From contig JABYQB010000002.1 of assembly GCA_024648785.1 (NCBI GenBank), positions 37,763 through 101,762 on the forward strand: a DNA stretch of 64,000 nt, read 5' to 3'. The notes under the pieces were generated by a model. That model ran no database searches. It saw only the letters and a program-made list of their open reading frames with translations, and was not told the origin of the DNA. Below, piece after piece: positions 33,154 to 43,010 of this stretch. The position numbers and the translations under genes were made by a program. How positions within the stretch are numbered: the stretch's first letter is position 1; each line of letters begins with the position of its first letter. The DNA comes from Candidatus Westeberhardia cardiocondylae (GTDB lineage: Bacteria > Pseudomonadota > Gammaproteobacteria > Enterobacterales > Enterobacteriaceae).

Positions 33154-34212
33154 ATGTTTTATTGTGTTGCTGGAAAATTAAAGAAAAAATTGAAAAAAAA
33201 ATTTTTTTCTTGTTATTTTTTATTTGGTAATGATCCATTTCTTTTGCTGGAAAGTGAAAAATTAATTTATTCGTATGCAAAATTATTTAAATTTGAAAAA
33301 TGTTTAATGAACATTGATTTAAATAAAAAAATTGATTGGGATAAGTTATATAACTTATGTTTGTCTAAGGATTTATTTTCATTTAAGCAGATAATATTAA
33401 TAGTATTTCCAGATATTTTAAATGATTTTAATATTATTTATGAAAAATTATATTTTTTAATATCATTATTACATTGTGATTTATTATTGATTATCAAAAA
33501 GAATAAACAGTTGAATACATTACAAAAAACAAATAAATGGTTTAAAGAATTTTTAAAACAAGATCCTTTATTAGTTAATTGTAATACCCCTTTGAATAAG
33601 GATTTTTATGAATGGACTAAATATCGTGCAAAAAAAATGAAATTAACATTAACAAATGTTGTTTGTCAATTTTTATGTAATTGTTATGAAGGAAATTTAT
33701 TAGCATTATCTCAAACATTGAAAATGTTGTCATTAATGTTTTCTAATGAAATATTAACCTTATCTAAGGTAAAAACTGTAACTAATGATTTGTCTTATTT
33801 TAATGTATATAAATGGGTAGATGAATTACTTATTGGTAATGATATAAATTATGTATGTCGTATTTTGCACAAATTAAAATTAGAAGGTTTTGAACCAATT
33901 ATTTTGCTTCGTTGTATTCAACGTGAAATTTTACTTATATTAAATATAAAATATAAATTTAATAATAAAAATAAAAATTGTTCTATACAATCAATTTTAG
34001 AAAAGAATAAAATTTGGAAAGTACGACAAAAATTAATTGAATTTGCTGTAAATAGATTTACAATACCAACATTGAAAAAATCAATAAAACTAATGATGAA
34101 AATTGAATTATTATTTAAAATGCATTGTTATGATTTTGTTTGGATGAATTTACATTATTTATCATTATTACTTTGTTCTAAAACAATTAAAATTGATAAT
34201 TTTTATTATTAA
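33154..34212 (+). CDS. holA: DNA polymerase III delta subunit
   Basis: Delta opens the sliding clamp within the clamp-loader complex. YFLFGNDPFLLLESEKLI near residue 20 matches the clamp-binding N-terminal region, and the C-terminal collar domain is visible (EGFEPIILLRCIQREILLIL). It has 352 residues (E. coli 343). The sequence is strongly diverged, and position between leuS and mrdA (with lptE and nadD lost) supports the call. Delta' (holB) is also encoded in the window. Confidence 0.9.
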   Translation: MFYCVAGKLKKKLKKKFFSCYFLFGNDPFLLLESEKLIYSYAKLFKFEKCLMNIDLNKKIDWDKLYNLCLSKDLFSFKQIILIVFPDILNDFNIIYEKLYFLISLLHCDLLLIIKKNKQLNTLQKTNKWFKEFLKQDPLLVNCNTPLNKDFYEWTKYRAKKMKLTLTNVVCQFLCNCYEGNLLALSQTLKMLSLMFSNEILTLSKVKTVTNDLSYFNVYKWVDELLIGNDINYVCRILHKLKLEGFEPIILLRCIQREILLILNIKYKFNNKNKNCSIQSILEKNKIWKVRQKLIEFAVNRFTIPTLKKSIKLMMKIELLFKMHCYDFVWMNLHYLSLLLCSKTIKIDNFYY

Positions 34213-34312
34213 TATAATATTGAATTTATTTATTTTAATTTTTTATAGTTATTAATAATTTAAATATATATTTAAAATTTTCTTTATTTTAAAATTGAAA
34301 TTTTATTATTTT

Positions 34313-36184
34313 ATGAATAAAAAATTTTTTTTTTCTAAAAATTTATTTGGATCTTCAATATTTGAAAAACGTATATTTGTATTATATAGTATAATTATAT
34401 TTTTAGTTTTTTGTTTAATTATATATTTATTCTTTTTACAAATAATTTCTTTTAATGAATATAAAAATCGTTCTGATAGAAATAGAATAAAGTTCATTCT
34501 TATTGAACCAAAACGTGGTGTTATTTATGATTATTATGGTATTCCATTAGCATTGAATAAAACTGTTTATCGTTTAGAATTAATACCAAATAAAATAAAA
34601 AATTTGCATAAAACAGTTAGTTTGTTACGTAATATTGTATATTTAAGTGATAATGATATAATGTATTTTTACAATAAAGTCAGATGTATGAAATATAATT
34701 TTATTTCTATTCCAATTAAATTAAATTTGACAGATTTACAAAAATCTTCTTTTTCAGTTAATCAACATCATTTTCCTGGTGTATTTATAAGATCATATCA
34801 AATTCGTTATTACCCATATGGTGAGATATTTTCTCATGTTATTGGTTATGTTTCAAAATCTAAATATTACAATGTTGTAGATCAATTGTATGATATTAAT
34901 GATGTAAAAAATTTTACTAATTATTTTAGTATTGGAAAATGTGGAATTGAAAGTTATTATAATAATGTGTTAAGTGGAATACCTGGTTATGAAGCAATTG
35001 AAGTAAATAATAAGGGTAGTGTTACTAGAACATTGTATAAAAAATTTCCAATATCAGGATATGATATCAGGTTAACATTAGATGTTTCTTTGCAAAAATA
35101 TATTCATGGTTTATTAAAAGATAATACACGTTCTTCAGTAGTTGTATCTAACCCTAATAATGGAGAAATACGAGCATTGATATCAAACCCAAGTTATAAT
35201 CCTAATTTATTTGTTCATGGTATTTCTAAAAATAAATTTTCTTCCTTACTTAAAGATAAGAATTCACCATTTATTAATAGAGTTACTCAGGGTTTATACC
35301 CACCGGCTTCTACAGTAAAACCTTATATGTTATTATTTGCATTGAAATTGGGAATAATTAAAAAAAATTTTTTTATGTTTGATAACGGGTGTTGGAAATT
35401 GCCAAAATCAAATAAATGTTATCGTGACTGGAAAAGATATGGTCATGGTTTATTTGACATTATTACAGCATTAGAAGAATCAGTAGATACTTTATTCTAT
35501 CAATTAGCTTTTAACATTGGAATTGACACACTTTCTAAGTGTATGGAAAAATTTGGATATGGTCATTTAACAGGAATAGATCTTAATGAAGAGTATTCTG
35601 GTATAATGCCAACTAGAGAATGGAAAAAAAAAATTTTTAATAAACCTTGGTATAAGGGTGATACAATACCAATAGGAATTGGTCAAGGATATTGGGTTGC
35701 AACACCAATACAAATGTTAAAATCTTTAATGATATTAGTAAATAATGGGGATATTATCACACCACATTTATGTTACAGTATTAATACAAGGAGAAATGAA
35801 CACGATATATTTTATAATCAAAAAAAATTTGTTAAGATTAAAAATATTTCACCAGAATATTTTAATATTGTTAAATATGGAATGTATGCTGCTGCTAACA
35901 ATAAAAATGGAACAGCTTATAATAATTTTTACAATTCTACATATAAAGCAGCAGTAAAATCTGGAACCGCCCAAGTTTATAATTTAAGAGAGAATGAAAT
36001 TTATAATGTTCACAAAGTCTCTGAAAAATTACGTGATCATAAATTAATGGTTGCTTTTGCTCCATTTGATAATCCTATAATTTCTACAGTGGTAGTTTTG
36101 GAAAATAGTAATATGGATTTACATGTTGGTAAAATAACAAGAAAAATTTTAGATTACATATTATTAAATTTCGAAAAAAATTAA
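34313..36184 (+). CDS. mrdA: Penicillin-binding protein 2 (cell elongation transpeptidase)
   Basis: PBP2 cross-links peptidoglycan in the elongasome together with RodA. A membrane anchor (about 15-40) is followed by the dimerisation domain and the transpeptidase domain. The active-site SxxK is STVK in QGLYPPASTVKPYM. The third motif is KSGTAQV, and the DWKRYGHG segment near the active site is kept. I chose the ATG at 34313; a TTG six codons earlier is the alternative. It has 623 residues, with only the C-terminal tail missing. mrdB follows after 39 bases. Confidence 0.96.
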   Translation: MNKKFFFSKNLFGSSIFEKRIFVLYSIIIFLVFCLIIYLFFLQIISFNEYKNRSDRNRIKFILIEPKRGVIYDYYGIPLALNKTVYRLELIPNKIKNLHKTVSLLRNIVYLSDNDIMYFYNKVRCMKYNFISIPIKLNLTDLQKSSFSVNQHHFPGVFIRSYQIRYYPYGEIFSHVIGYVSKSKYYNVVDQLYDINDVKNFTNYFSIGKCGIESYYNNVLSGIPGYEAIEVNNKGSVTRTLYKKFPISGYDIRLTLDVSLQKYIHGLLKDNTRSSVVVSNPNNGEIRALISNPSYNPNLFVHGISKNKFSSLLKDKNSPFINRVTQGLYPPASTVKPYMLLFALKLGIIKKNFFMFDNGCWKLPKSNKCYRDWKRYGHGLFDIITALEESVDTLFYQLAFNIGIDTLSKCMEKFGYGHLTGIDLNEEYSGIMPTREWKKKIFNKPWYKGDTIPIGIGQGYWVATPIQMLKSLMILVNNGDIITPHLCYSINTRRNEHDIFYNQKKFVKIKNISPEYFNIVKYGMYAAANNKNGTAYNNFYNSTYKAAVKSGTAQVYNLRENEIYNVHKVSEKLRDHKLMVAFAPFDNPIISTVVVLENSNMDLHVGKITRKILDYILLNFEKN

Positions 36185-36223
36185 TTTTTTTTAATATTAA
36201 TATATATTTTATATGAGGTTATA

Positions 36224-37295
36224 TTGAAAAAGTTATATTTTGATAAGGTGCTATTATTTTATATTTTCATTTTATTGATTTATAGTATTATTGTTATGTA
36301 CAGTGTTTCTTTAGAAAATTTGTATTTTGTTAAATGTAAGGTATTACAAATTATTTTTGGTATTTTTGTTATGATATTTTTATCTCAGATATCTATTAAA
36401 ATGTATGAATATTTATCTTTTTATTTGTATGTTTTGTCTATTTTCTTATTATTATTAGTATTTTTTCTTGGTTCAGTTAATAAAGGTGCACAACGTTGGT
36501 TAGAAATAGGATTTTTACGTTTTCAACCTTCGGAAATTGTAAAAATTTCTATTTCATTAATGATGGCAAAATTTATTAAATATTATGGATATACTTTAGT
36601 TAATATTAGAAATATATTTTTTTTTTAATTATTTTTAATATTCCAACTATATTAGTTATTTTTCAGCCTGATCTCGGAACGGCTATTTTAATTATGCTAT
36701 CTAGTTTATTTGTATTATTTTTATCTGGAATACGTTGGAAATTATTTTTGTTTATATTGTTTATTTTTTTAGTTTTGTTTTTTATAGTTTTTTTTTTATG
36801 TATGATTATCAAAGGAATAGAATAATTGTTTTATTATTTCCAAATAAAGATCCTTTAGGATCTGGTTATCACATTATACAATCAAAAATTGCAATTGGGT
36901 CAGGAGGTTTGATTGGAAAAGGTTGGTTACATGGTACGCAATCTAAATTAAAGTTTTTGCCAGAATCTCATACCGATTTTATTTTTTCTGTTTTGAGTGA
37001 AGAATTTGGTTTTATTGGAGTTTTATTATTAATATTTTTATATTTTTTAATTATTAAAAGAGGATTATTTATTTCACAATGTGCAAAAAATATTTTTAAT
37101 AAAATTTTATCTGCTAATTTAATATTTATTTTTTTTATTTACATATTCGTAAATATTAGCATGGTTAGTGGTATTTTACCAATTGTTGGAATACCGTTAC
37201 CACTTATAAGTTTTGGTGGTTCATCATTAATTACGTTAATGGCTGGTTTTGGTATAATTATGTCAATATATGTCAATGAAAAAAATAATAAGTGA
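36224..37295 (+). CDS. mrdB: Peptidoglycan glycosyltransferase RodA (two frameshifts at T10 tracts)
   Basis: RodA is the SEDS glycosyltransferase that polymerises glycan strands with PBP2. The gene begins with TTG at 36224 behind GAGG. Three reading frames carry consecutive parts of one protein: 36224 to the T10 run at 36617-36626 ([19 protein letters not shown]), a middle part ([24 protein letters not shown], given in two halves of the frame), and a last part after the T10 run at 36788-36797 ([35 protein letters not shown]). One added T in each run restores one frame of 357 residues (E. coli 370). All SEDS motifs remain well conserved. Confidence 0.88.
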
Positions 37296-37471
37296 TATGT
37301 TTAATAAATTAAATCATTTTGTATTTATATTTAAATTTAATTAAAAAAATTATATTTTTTGAAAATGTTAATTTTTATATAAATCTATATATTTTATATA
37401 ATTTTATATTGAATACATAATAATTAATATTTAAATTAATAAAATTTTTGTAATTAATTATTAATATTTAA

Positions 37472-38146
37472 ATGGATAAATTCATTTTGTTAAATACTAT
37501 AATAATTCGATATTTAGGTATACAACCATATGAAAAAATTTTAAATTCAATGAATTTTTTTGTCAATAATCGTACTTTTTCTGATATTGATGAAATTTGG
37601 TTAGTACAACACCATAAAGTATTTACGTTAGGAAAATTTAAAAAATATGAATTTATTACAAAAAATATTAATATTCCTATAGTTGTAAGTAATAGGGGGG
37701 GTGATATTACATATCATGGACCTGGTCAACAAATAATGTACATTTTAATTGATTTACATAGGAGAATGATAAAGATACGTGAAGTAATTCATTTATTAGA
37801 AAATTTAGTTATTTCTACATTATCACACTTTTCAATTAAATCATATTCCATTTATCACGCCCCAGGTGTTTATGTTCATGGAAAAAAAATTTGTTCTTTA
37901 GGTTTACGAGTAAATAAAGGATTTTTGTCTCATGGTTTATCGTTAAATATTATGATGGATTTAACTCCTTTTTCGTATATTAATCCTTGTGGATACCCTG
38001 GTCTACGTATGACTCAAATGAGTAATCATTCTGATGTAATTGAATCAAATGAAGTTATTCCAGTTTTATTAAGTAATTTTTGTTATTTTTTTAAAATTAA
38101 TAATAGTATAGTAAAATTATGGGATGAAAATAAATATAAAAAATAA
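37472..38146 (+). CDS. lipB: Octanoyl-ACP:protein octanoyltransferase LipB
   Basis: LipB moves octanoate from acyl carrier protein to the lipoyl domains of 2-oxoacid dehydrogenases. The catalytic Cys is in INPCGYPGL and the Lys is in GKKICSLGLRVN. SNRGGDITYHGPGQ is the family signature. It has 224 residues. It is followed by lipA; the substrate carrier AcpP is also encoded in the window. rlpA, dacA and ybeD, which separate mrdB and lipB in E. coli, are gone. Confidence 0.95.
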   Translation: MDKFILLNTIIIRYLGIQPYEKILNSMNFFVNNRTFSDIDEIWLVQHHKVFTLGKFKKYEFITKNINIPIVVSNRGGDITYHGPGQQIMYILIDLHRRMIKIREVIHLLENLVISTLSHFSIKSYSIYHAPGVYVHGKKICSLGLRVNKGFLSHGLSLNIMMDLTPFSYINPCGYPGLRMTQMSNHSDVIESNEVIPVLLSNFCYFFKINNSIVKLWDENKYKK

Positions 38147-38259
38147 TAATTTATATTATTATATTGTTTAATTTTTAATTTTAATAAATTTATATTTATT
38201 TTAATAAAAATATTTTGTAATATTTAAATTAATATATAATTGTTTAATTTGAAATTTAT

Positions 38260-39144
38260 ATGTTAAAGAAAGCTCCTTGGATTAAAATTAAAATTACTAC
38301 AGATTCTTCTAAAGTTAGAAATATCAAAAATATTTTGAAAAAAAATGGACTACATTCTGTATGCGAAGAAGCTTCTTGTCCTAATTTATCAGAATGTTTT
38401 TATAATGGTTCTGTAACTTTTATGATTCTTGGAAATATTTGTACAAGAAATTGTTCATTTTGTAATGTTAAACATGGTCGTCCAAAAATGTTTTACCCGG
38501 ATAAAAATGAACCTAAACGATTAGCAAAAGTTATATCTGATATGAATTTAAATTATGTTGTATTAACATCTGTAAATAGAGATGATCTTCACGATGGTGG
38601 TGCTAAACATTTTACTGAGTGTATTAAAAAAATTCGTTTGAATAATTTATCTGTTCGTATTGAAATTTTAGTTCCAGATTTTAAAAAAAGTTTAAATAAA
38701 TCATTAAAAATTATTAGTAGAGAACTTCCAGATGTATTTAATCATAATATAGAAAGCGTTCCAAGGCTTTATAAAAAAATTCGTCCTGGTGCTAATTATT
38801 ATGGATCTTTAAATTTACTTAAATTATTTAAAGAAAATCATCCAAATTTATTAACAAAATCTGGATTAATGGTAGGATTAGGGGAAACAAAAAATGAAAT
38901 AATTAAAGTAATGAAAGATTTACGTAAATGCAATGTAGATATATTAACCATAGGTCAATATTTAAGACCAAGTCGTTTTCATTTTCCTGTTAAACATTAT
39001 GTTACATTAGAGGAATTTAAATTCATGGAAAATATTGCATTTTCTATGGGTTTTACATATGTTTCATGTGGTCCATTTGTTCGATCGTCATATCAAGCTA
39101 AATTTTATAAAAAAACAAATTTATTGAATAAAAATACAAAATAA
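38260..39144 (+). CDS. lipA: Lipoyl synthase LipA
   Basis: This radical-SAM enzyme inserts two sulphurs into protein-bound octanoate. The auxiliary cluster Cys residues are in CEEASCPNLSEC and the radical-SAM motif is CTRNCSFC. HNIESVPRLYKKIRPGA and SGLMVGLGET are family features, and the C-terminal RSSYQA keeps the Ser that ligates the auxiliary cluster. It has 294 residues compared with 321 in E. coli, mainly because the N-terminal leader is short. Confidence 0.96.
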   Translation: MLKKAPWIKIKITTDSSKVRNIKNILKKNGLHSVCEEASCPNLSECFYNGSVTFMILGNICTRNCSFCNVKHGRPKMFYPDKNEPKRLAKVISDMNLNYVVLTSVNRDDLHDGGAKHFTECIKKIRLNNLSVRIEILVPDFKKSLNKSLKIISRELPDVFNHNIESVPRLYKKIRPGANYYGSLNLLKLFKENHPNLLTKSGLMVGLGETKNEIIKVMKDLRKCNVDILTIGQYLRPSRFHFPVKHYVTLEEFKFMENIAFSMGFTYVSCGPFVRSSYQAKFYKKTNLLNKNTK

Positions 39145-39364
39145 TTTTTATGCAATGTTATTTCATATACTTAATTATATTTAAGTAATTTTATTTAAAA
39201 AATAAAAATTTTATTTGAATTTTATTTTTAAAAATATAAAAATATATTATATTTCATTTATAATATGAAGTAAGATTAATTATAATTTTAAAATTAAGTA
39301 TAATAAATTTATAATCAAAATTAAATTATATAATGATTTTTTTATATTATATAAAATTTATAAC

Positions 39365-40465
39365 ATGATATGTAATTTACAAAGAAAAAAAGTTATTGTT
39401 GCTATGTCCGGCGGTGTAGATTCTGCTATTTCTGCATTCTTATTAAAGAAACAAGGATTTATAGTAGAAGGTTTGTTTATGAAAAATTGGGAAGAAGAAG
39501 ATAGTAAACAGTATTGTATGGTAAAGAAAGATTTAAATGATGCTAAAGAAACATGTAAAAAATTAGGGATAATATTGCACACAGTAAATTTTTCTTATGA
39601 ATATTGGAATAATGTTTTTTTAGTTTTTTTAAAGGAATACAATAACGGGCGTACACCAAATCCAGATGTATTATGTAATAGAGAAATAAAATTTAAAACA
39701 TTTTTTAAATTTGCAATTAAAAATTTTAATGCAGATTATATTGCAACTGGTCATTATGTTCGTTGTGTTTATATAAATAATAAATATTGGTTATTAAGAG
39801 GATTTGATTTAAATAAAGATCAAAGTTATTTTTTACATTCTATTGATAATTGCAATCTTTCAAAATGTTTATTTCCATTAGGGAATTTAACTAAGTATAA
39901 AGTTCGTTATTATGCATATAAATTAAATTTATCAGTTGCTAATAAAAAAGATTCTACAGGAATTTGTTTTATTGGTAAAAGAAACTTTAAAGATTTTTTA
40001 TCTTCTTATTTAAAAAAAAAACCAGGTATAATAATTTCTATTGATGGTAAAAAATTAGGTCACCATCAAGGATTGATGTATTATACTATAGGCCAAAGAA
40101 AAGGTTTAAATATTGGTGGAATTTCTAATTTTACTTCAAAACCTTGGTATGTAGTGGATAAAGATTTAAAAAATAATTTTTTAATTGTTGCTCAAGGACG
40201 AAATAACATTAGATTAATGTCTACTAGTTTAATTGTATATAAATTACATTGGATAAATTGGAAATATTTAAAAAATTCTTTAGTATGTACAGTAAAAATT
40301 CGTTATAGACAAATAGATATTAATTGCTCAGTAACACCAATATTAAAAAATAGAGTTCATGTTTCTTTTTTAAAACCAGCTTTTTCAGTTTCACCAGGAC
40401 AATATGCTGTATTTTATTTGCATGATAGATGTTTGGGTGGGGGTGTAATTAAATACAGACATTAA
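39365..40465 (+). CDS. mnmA: tRNA-specific 2-thiouridylase MnmA
   Basis: MnmA makes 2-thiouridine at U34 of tRNAs for Lys, Glu and Gln, taking sulphur from the Tus relay. The PP-loop is AMSGGVDSA at about residues 13-21. The catalytic Cys pair is in [11 protein letters not shown] and [25 protein letters not shown] is the C-terminal signature. It has 366 residues (E. coli 368). TusE, the last sulphur donor to MnmA, is encoded at 43011-43337. Confidence 0.96.
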   Translation: MICNLQRKKVIVAMSGGVDSAISAFLLKKQGFIVEGLFMKNWEEEDSKQYCMVKKDLNDAKETCKKLGIILHTVNFSYEYWNNVFLVFLKEYNNGRTPNPDVLCNREIKFKTFFKFAIKNFNADYIATGHYVRCVYINNKYWLLRGFDLNKDQSYFLHSIDNCNLSKCLFPLGNLTKYKVRYYAYKLNLSVANKKDSTGICFIGKRNFKDFLSSYLKKKPGIIISIDGKKLGHHQGLMYYTIGQRKGLNIGGISNFTSKPWYVVDKDLKNNFLIVAQGRNNIRLMSTSLIVYKLHWINWKYLKNSLVCTVKIRYRQIDINCSVTPILKNRVHVSFLKPAFSVSPGQYAVFYLHDRCLGGGVIKYRH

Positions 40466-40691
40466 ATTAATAAAATATTAAATTTTATTTATAAAAGTTT
40501 TATAGTGAAATTTTTAAATACATAGTTCTTTACAAAATAAAACATTAATTATTAATTATTTATTTATGTTTATATAAAATATAATATTAATTATTAAATT
40601 TATACTTATTTGGTATTATTCAATTTTTTTAATGTTAATAGAAACATTATATTTGATAATATAAATTATTTGATACATTTAAAAAAAATAT

Positions 40692-41039
40692 TTATGTACA
40701 AAATGGTCCGAGTGGTTTTCCACCTAAAAGGTGTATGTGTAGGTGATAAACATCTTGGCATCCATGTTTATTACAATTTATTACTAATCTATAACCACTT
40801 TTATTTATTTTCTTTTTAATAGCTATTTTCACAGCAACTGTCATTAATCTTGTAAGTATATTTTTGTGTTTATTATTAATTTCATTCATTGTACTAATTT
40901 CGATATTAGGAACTAATAAAATATGTACAGGTGCTTTTGGATTAATATCATAAAATGCTGTAATTAAATTGTCTTGATATATAATATTTGATGAAATTTC
41001 ATGATTAATTATTTTTTTAAAAATATTGTTATTTTTCAT
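40692..41039 (-). CDS. hinT: HIT-family purine nucleoside phosphoramidase HinT
   Basis: HinT hydrolyses AMP-lysine and acyl-AMP by-products, for example those formed by lysyl-tRNA synthetase. The His triad HLHIH lies in VYHLHIHLLGGKPLGP near the C-terminus. YQDNLITAFYDINPKAPVHILLVP is typical. It has 115 residues (E. coli 119). It is convergent with mnmA. Retention of this small enzyme in so small a genome is notable. Confidence 0.94.
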   Translation of the reverse strand: MKNNNIFKKIINHEISSNIIYQDNLITAFYDINPKAPVHILLVPNIEISTMNEINNKHKNILTRLMTVAVKIAIKKKINKSGYRLVINCNKHGCQDVYHLHIHLLGGKPLGPFCT

Positions 41040-41821
41040 ATAAATTACGATGTTTCAAATATTTTAGTAATTCATTAAGTTTTTATTTATTTAATATTTT
41101 TATTTTTTTAAAACTATAAACATTAAATAAATTTATTTAACGTTTTATATAAAAGTTGAAAGTTTTCTTAAATATTATATAATAAACCTATGTAAATTAA
41201 TATTTATTTCATTTAAATTAATAAAGATTAAATAATTTTATTAGTTTAATTAATTTAATTAAATTGTTATATATTTGTGAAATTTATTCAATTTTATTAT
41301 ATTATTTCTTAATAAGAATTTTAATAAAATATTTTATTATAAATAATTTATATATTATTTTTTGTATTTATCACATAGAAATATTTTTATTTTATAAAAT
41401 TTATCTTTATTAAATTATTTAATATATTTTAAAAAAATATTAATTCATGATACACTAAAAAAGTGTATTTATTACAATATGTAATTGTAATTTTTTAAAT
41501 GAATTATATTTATTTAATTTTTATAAACTTTATTTATTACATATTAATTTGTAAAAGTTAATTATAAAAGTGAAATTATTAAATGTTTTAAAATTGTATT
41601 TATAATGTAAATTTAATACAATGTATATAAAATATTATGAAAATATATGATATATGATAGTATTAAACAATTAAGTCTGTGTAACATCTTTAATAAATAA
41701 TATTGATTATTTTGTTTTTAGTTAGTAAACTAACAAAGTTTGATTTTTTTAGAATTTTGTATGTTTATTTTAATATTTTTAAATTTTGTTAAAATTTGTT
41801 GTATATTTATTAAAAATGAAA
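41040..41821. other. Large gene-free spacer between hinT and tRNA-Ser
   Basis: About 780 bases join two regions that are separate in E. coli. No ORF has family features. A short inverted repeat GTTAGT-AA-ACTAAC lies at 41721-41734 without a T-run on the tRNA-Ser side. I see no RNA gene motif and no gene remnant. Confidence 0.5.
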
Positions 41822-41906
41822 CGGAGAAGTAGAGATTCGAACTCTAGAACGCTTTTGCGTTTCCGGTTTTCAAAACCGGTGCCTTCAACCACTCGGCCAC
41901 TTCTCC
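41822..41906 (-). tRNA. serT: tRNA-Ser (TGA)
   Basis: Class II tRNA with a long variable arm. The acceptor GGAGAAG pairs with CTTCTCC, with discriminator G as expected for serine. The anticodon TGA is at 41870-41872 (complement) in loop TTTGAAA with stem CCGGT/ACCGG. It lies beside yccA, as in E. coli. An open frame covering this tRNA on the same strand is spurious. CCA is not encoded. Confidence 0.97.
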
Positions 41907-41928
41907 ATAAATAATAATTAAGTTGACA

Positions 41929-41957
41929 ATTATAAAATATATCTTTATATCTGTAAA
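41929..41957 (-). promoter_or_regulatory. Sigma-70 type promoter of tRNA-Ser
   Basis: On the minus strand TTTACA (41952-41957) and TATAAT (41929-41934) are separated by exactly 17 bases. The -10 box ends 22 bases before the tRNA, which fits a leader of about 15 bases. On the plus strand a perfect TTGACA (41923-41928) overlaps it and has TATATC 17 bases on, so a second, divergent promoter towards yccA is possible. Confidence 0.55.
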
Positions 41958-42080
41958 GAGTGTTATAAAAGTATTTTGTTAAATTAGTTATAAAAAATTT
42001 TAAATATATTAATAAATTTGATATCATTTATTAAATAGTTTTATCAAACATTAATTTTGTGTTTTTTGAGAGGAATAAAT

Positions 42081-42734
42081 ATGGATCATTTTATTTCTAC
42101 GTCCTCACGTAGGCAATCATTATTAAATACTAATAAAGTTTTAAGGAATACATATTTTTTATTATCATTAACGTTAATTTTTTCAACTTTAACTGCTACT
42201 TTAAGTGCTTTGTTTAATCTTCCATCACCAGGATTAATTTTAATGTTATTTGGATTTTATGGATTATTATTTTTAGTTCATAAACTATCTAATAGTTCTT
42301 CTGGTATTGTTGCTACATTTGCTTTAACTGGTTTCATGGGGTATACATTAGGTCCATTACTTAATATGTTATTATCAATTGGTTCTAGTGATATTATTGT
42401 TTTAGCATTAGGCGGTACAGCTTTGGTTTTTTTATCTTGTTCGATTTATGTATTAACAACTAAAAAAGATATGTCTTTTTTGTCTGGTATGTTGTTAACA
42501 GGTTTTATTGTTTTAGTAGGAGCAATTATTTCAAATATTTTTTTACAAATTCCAGCACTTTCATTAACTATTAGTGTTATGTTTATTTTATTTTCTTCAG
42601 CTGCAATTTTATGGGAAACAAGTAATATTATTAATGGTGGGGAAACTAATTATATTAGAGCAACAGTTAGTTTATATGTTTCTTTATATAATATGTTTGT
42701 TAGTTTTATTAGTGTTTTTCGTAGACAAGTTTAA
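42081..42734 (+). CDS. yccA: FtsH-modulating inner membrane protein YccA (BAX inhibitor-1 family)
   Basis: In E. coli YccA binds FtsH and HflKC, is itself an FtsH substrate, and can protect a jammed SecY from FtsH. The seven-helix membrane protein is almost collinear with E. coli (KVLRNTYFLLSLTL, LPSPGLILMLFGFYG, ALGGTALVF, ETSNIINGGETNYIRATVSL). I chose the ATG at 42081 behind GAGAGGA, which matches the E. coli start; an earlier in-frame ATG at 42057 does not. It has 217 residues. FtsH, HflK, HflC and SecG are all encoded in this window. Confidence 0.95.
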   Translation: MDHFISTSSRRQSLLNTNKVLRNTYFLLSLTLIFSTLTATLSALFNLPSPGLILMLFGFYGLLFLVHKLSNSSSGIVATFALTGFMGYTLGPLLNMLLSIGSSDIIVLALGGTALVFLSCSIYVLTTKKDMSFLSGMLLTGFIVLVGAIISNIFLQIPALSLTISVMFILFSSAAILWETSNIINGGETNYIRATVSLYVSLYNMFVSFISVFRRQV

Positions 42735-42788
42735 CAAAAAATTTTGTTGATTTAAAAAATATAATACGAGCAATATTGTTAGTTTGAA

Positions 42789-42897
42789 AAAGAGGGGGCA
42801 GTATAAATTTTTTAGTATTAAATACTAAATAATATTAATTTGTTTATATTAAAGTTTTATTATTTATTAAAAAAAATGTTATATTTGTTCCCTCTTT
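42789..42897. other. Long-range 12-bp stem with G/C-rich arms (possible RNA or attenuator)
   Basis: AAAGAGGGGGCA (42789-42800) can pair over its full length with TGTTCCCTCTTT (42886-42897), with two G-U pairs. The arms enclose about 85 A/T-rich bases. A run of five G is exceptional in the spacers of this window. It lies between yccA and tusE. It shows no motif of tmRNA, RNase P RNA, 4.5S or 6S RNA. It may be an unknown small RNA, a terminator-like structure or a relic. Confidence 0.4.
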
Positions 42898-42970
42898 AAA
42901 TTATTTTAAAAAAATCAATAATTATATTGATTTATTATTTTATTTTTGTTTAAATTATGAAGTATATTTT

Positions 42971-42985
42971 ACGATTTTAAATCGT
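42971..42985. repeat. Short perfect inverted repeat upstream of tusE
   Basis: ACGATTT-T-AAATCGT is a perfect 7-bp inverted repeat ending about 25 bases before the tusE start. It could be an operator or a small hairpin in the leader. No T-run follows, so a terminator is less likely. Confidence 0.3.
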
Positions 42986-43010
42986 CTAATTGTTTATTTA
43001 TTTAAATTTT

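Noticed and set aside
41721..41734. Inverted repeat as a terminator for tRNA-Ser
   Set aside because: Only 6 bp, about 90 bases past the tRNA, and no T-run follows on the minus strand.
41779..42027. Minus-strand open frame of 82 codons covering the tRNA-Ser region
   Set aside because: It lies over a clear tRNA gene on the same strand; the only ordered part of the translation is the tRNA sequence itself.
42789..42897. Could the yccA-tusE stem be tmRNA, RNase P RNA, 4.5S or 6S RNA?
   Set aside because: Conserved cores (for example the GGAAG/AGCA SRP loop, or the RNase P GAGGAAAGTCC motif) are absent and the element is too short for tmRNA or RNase P RNA.
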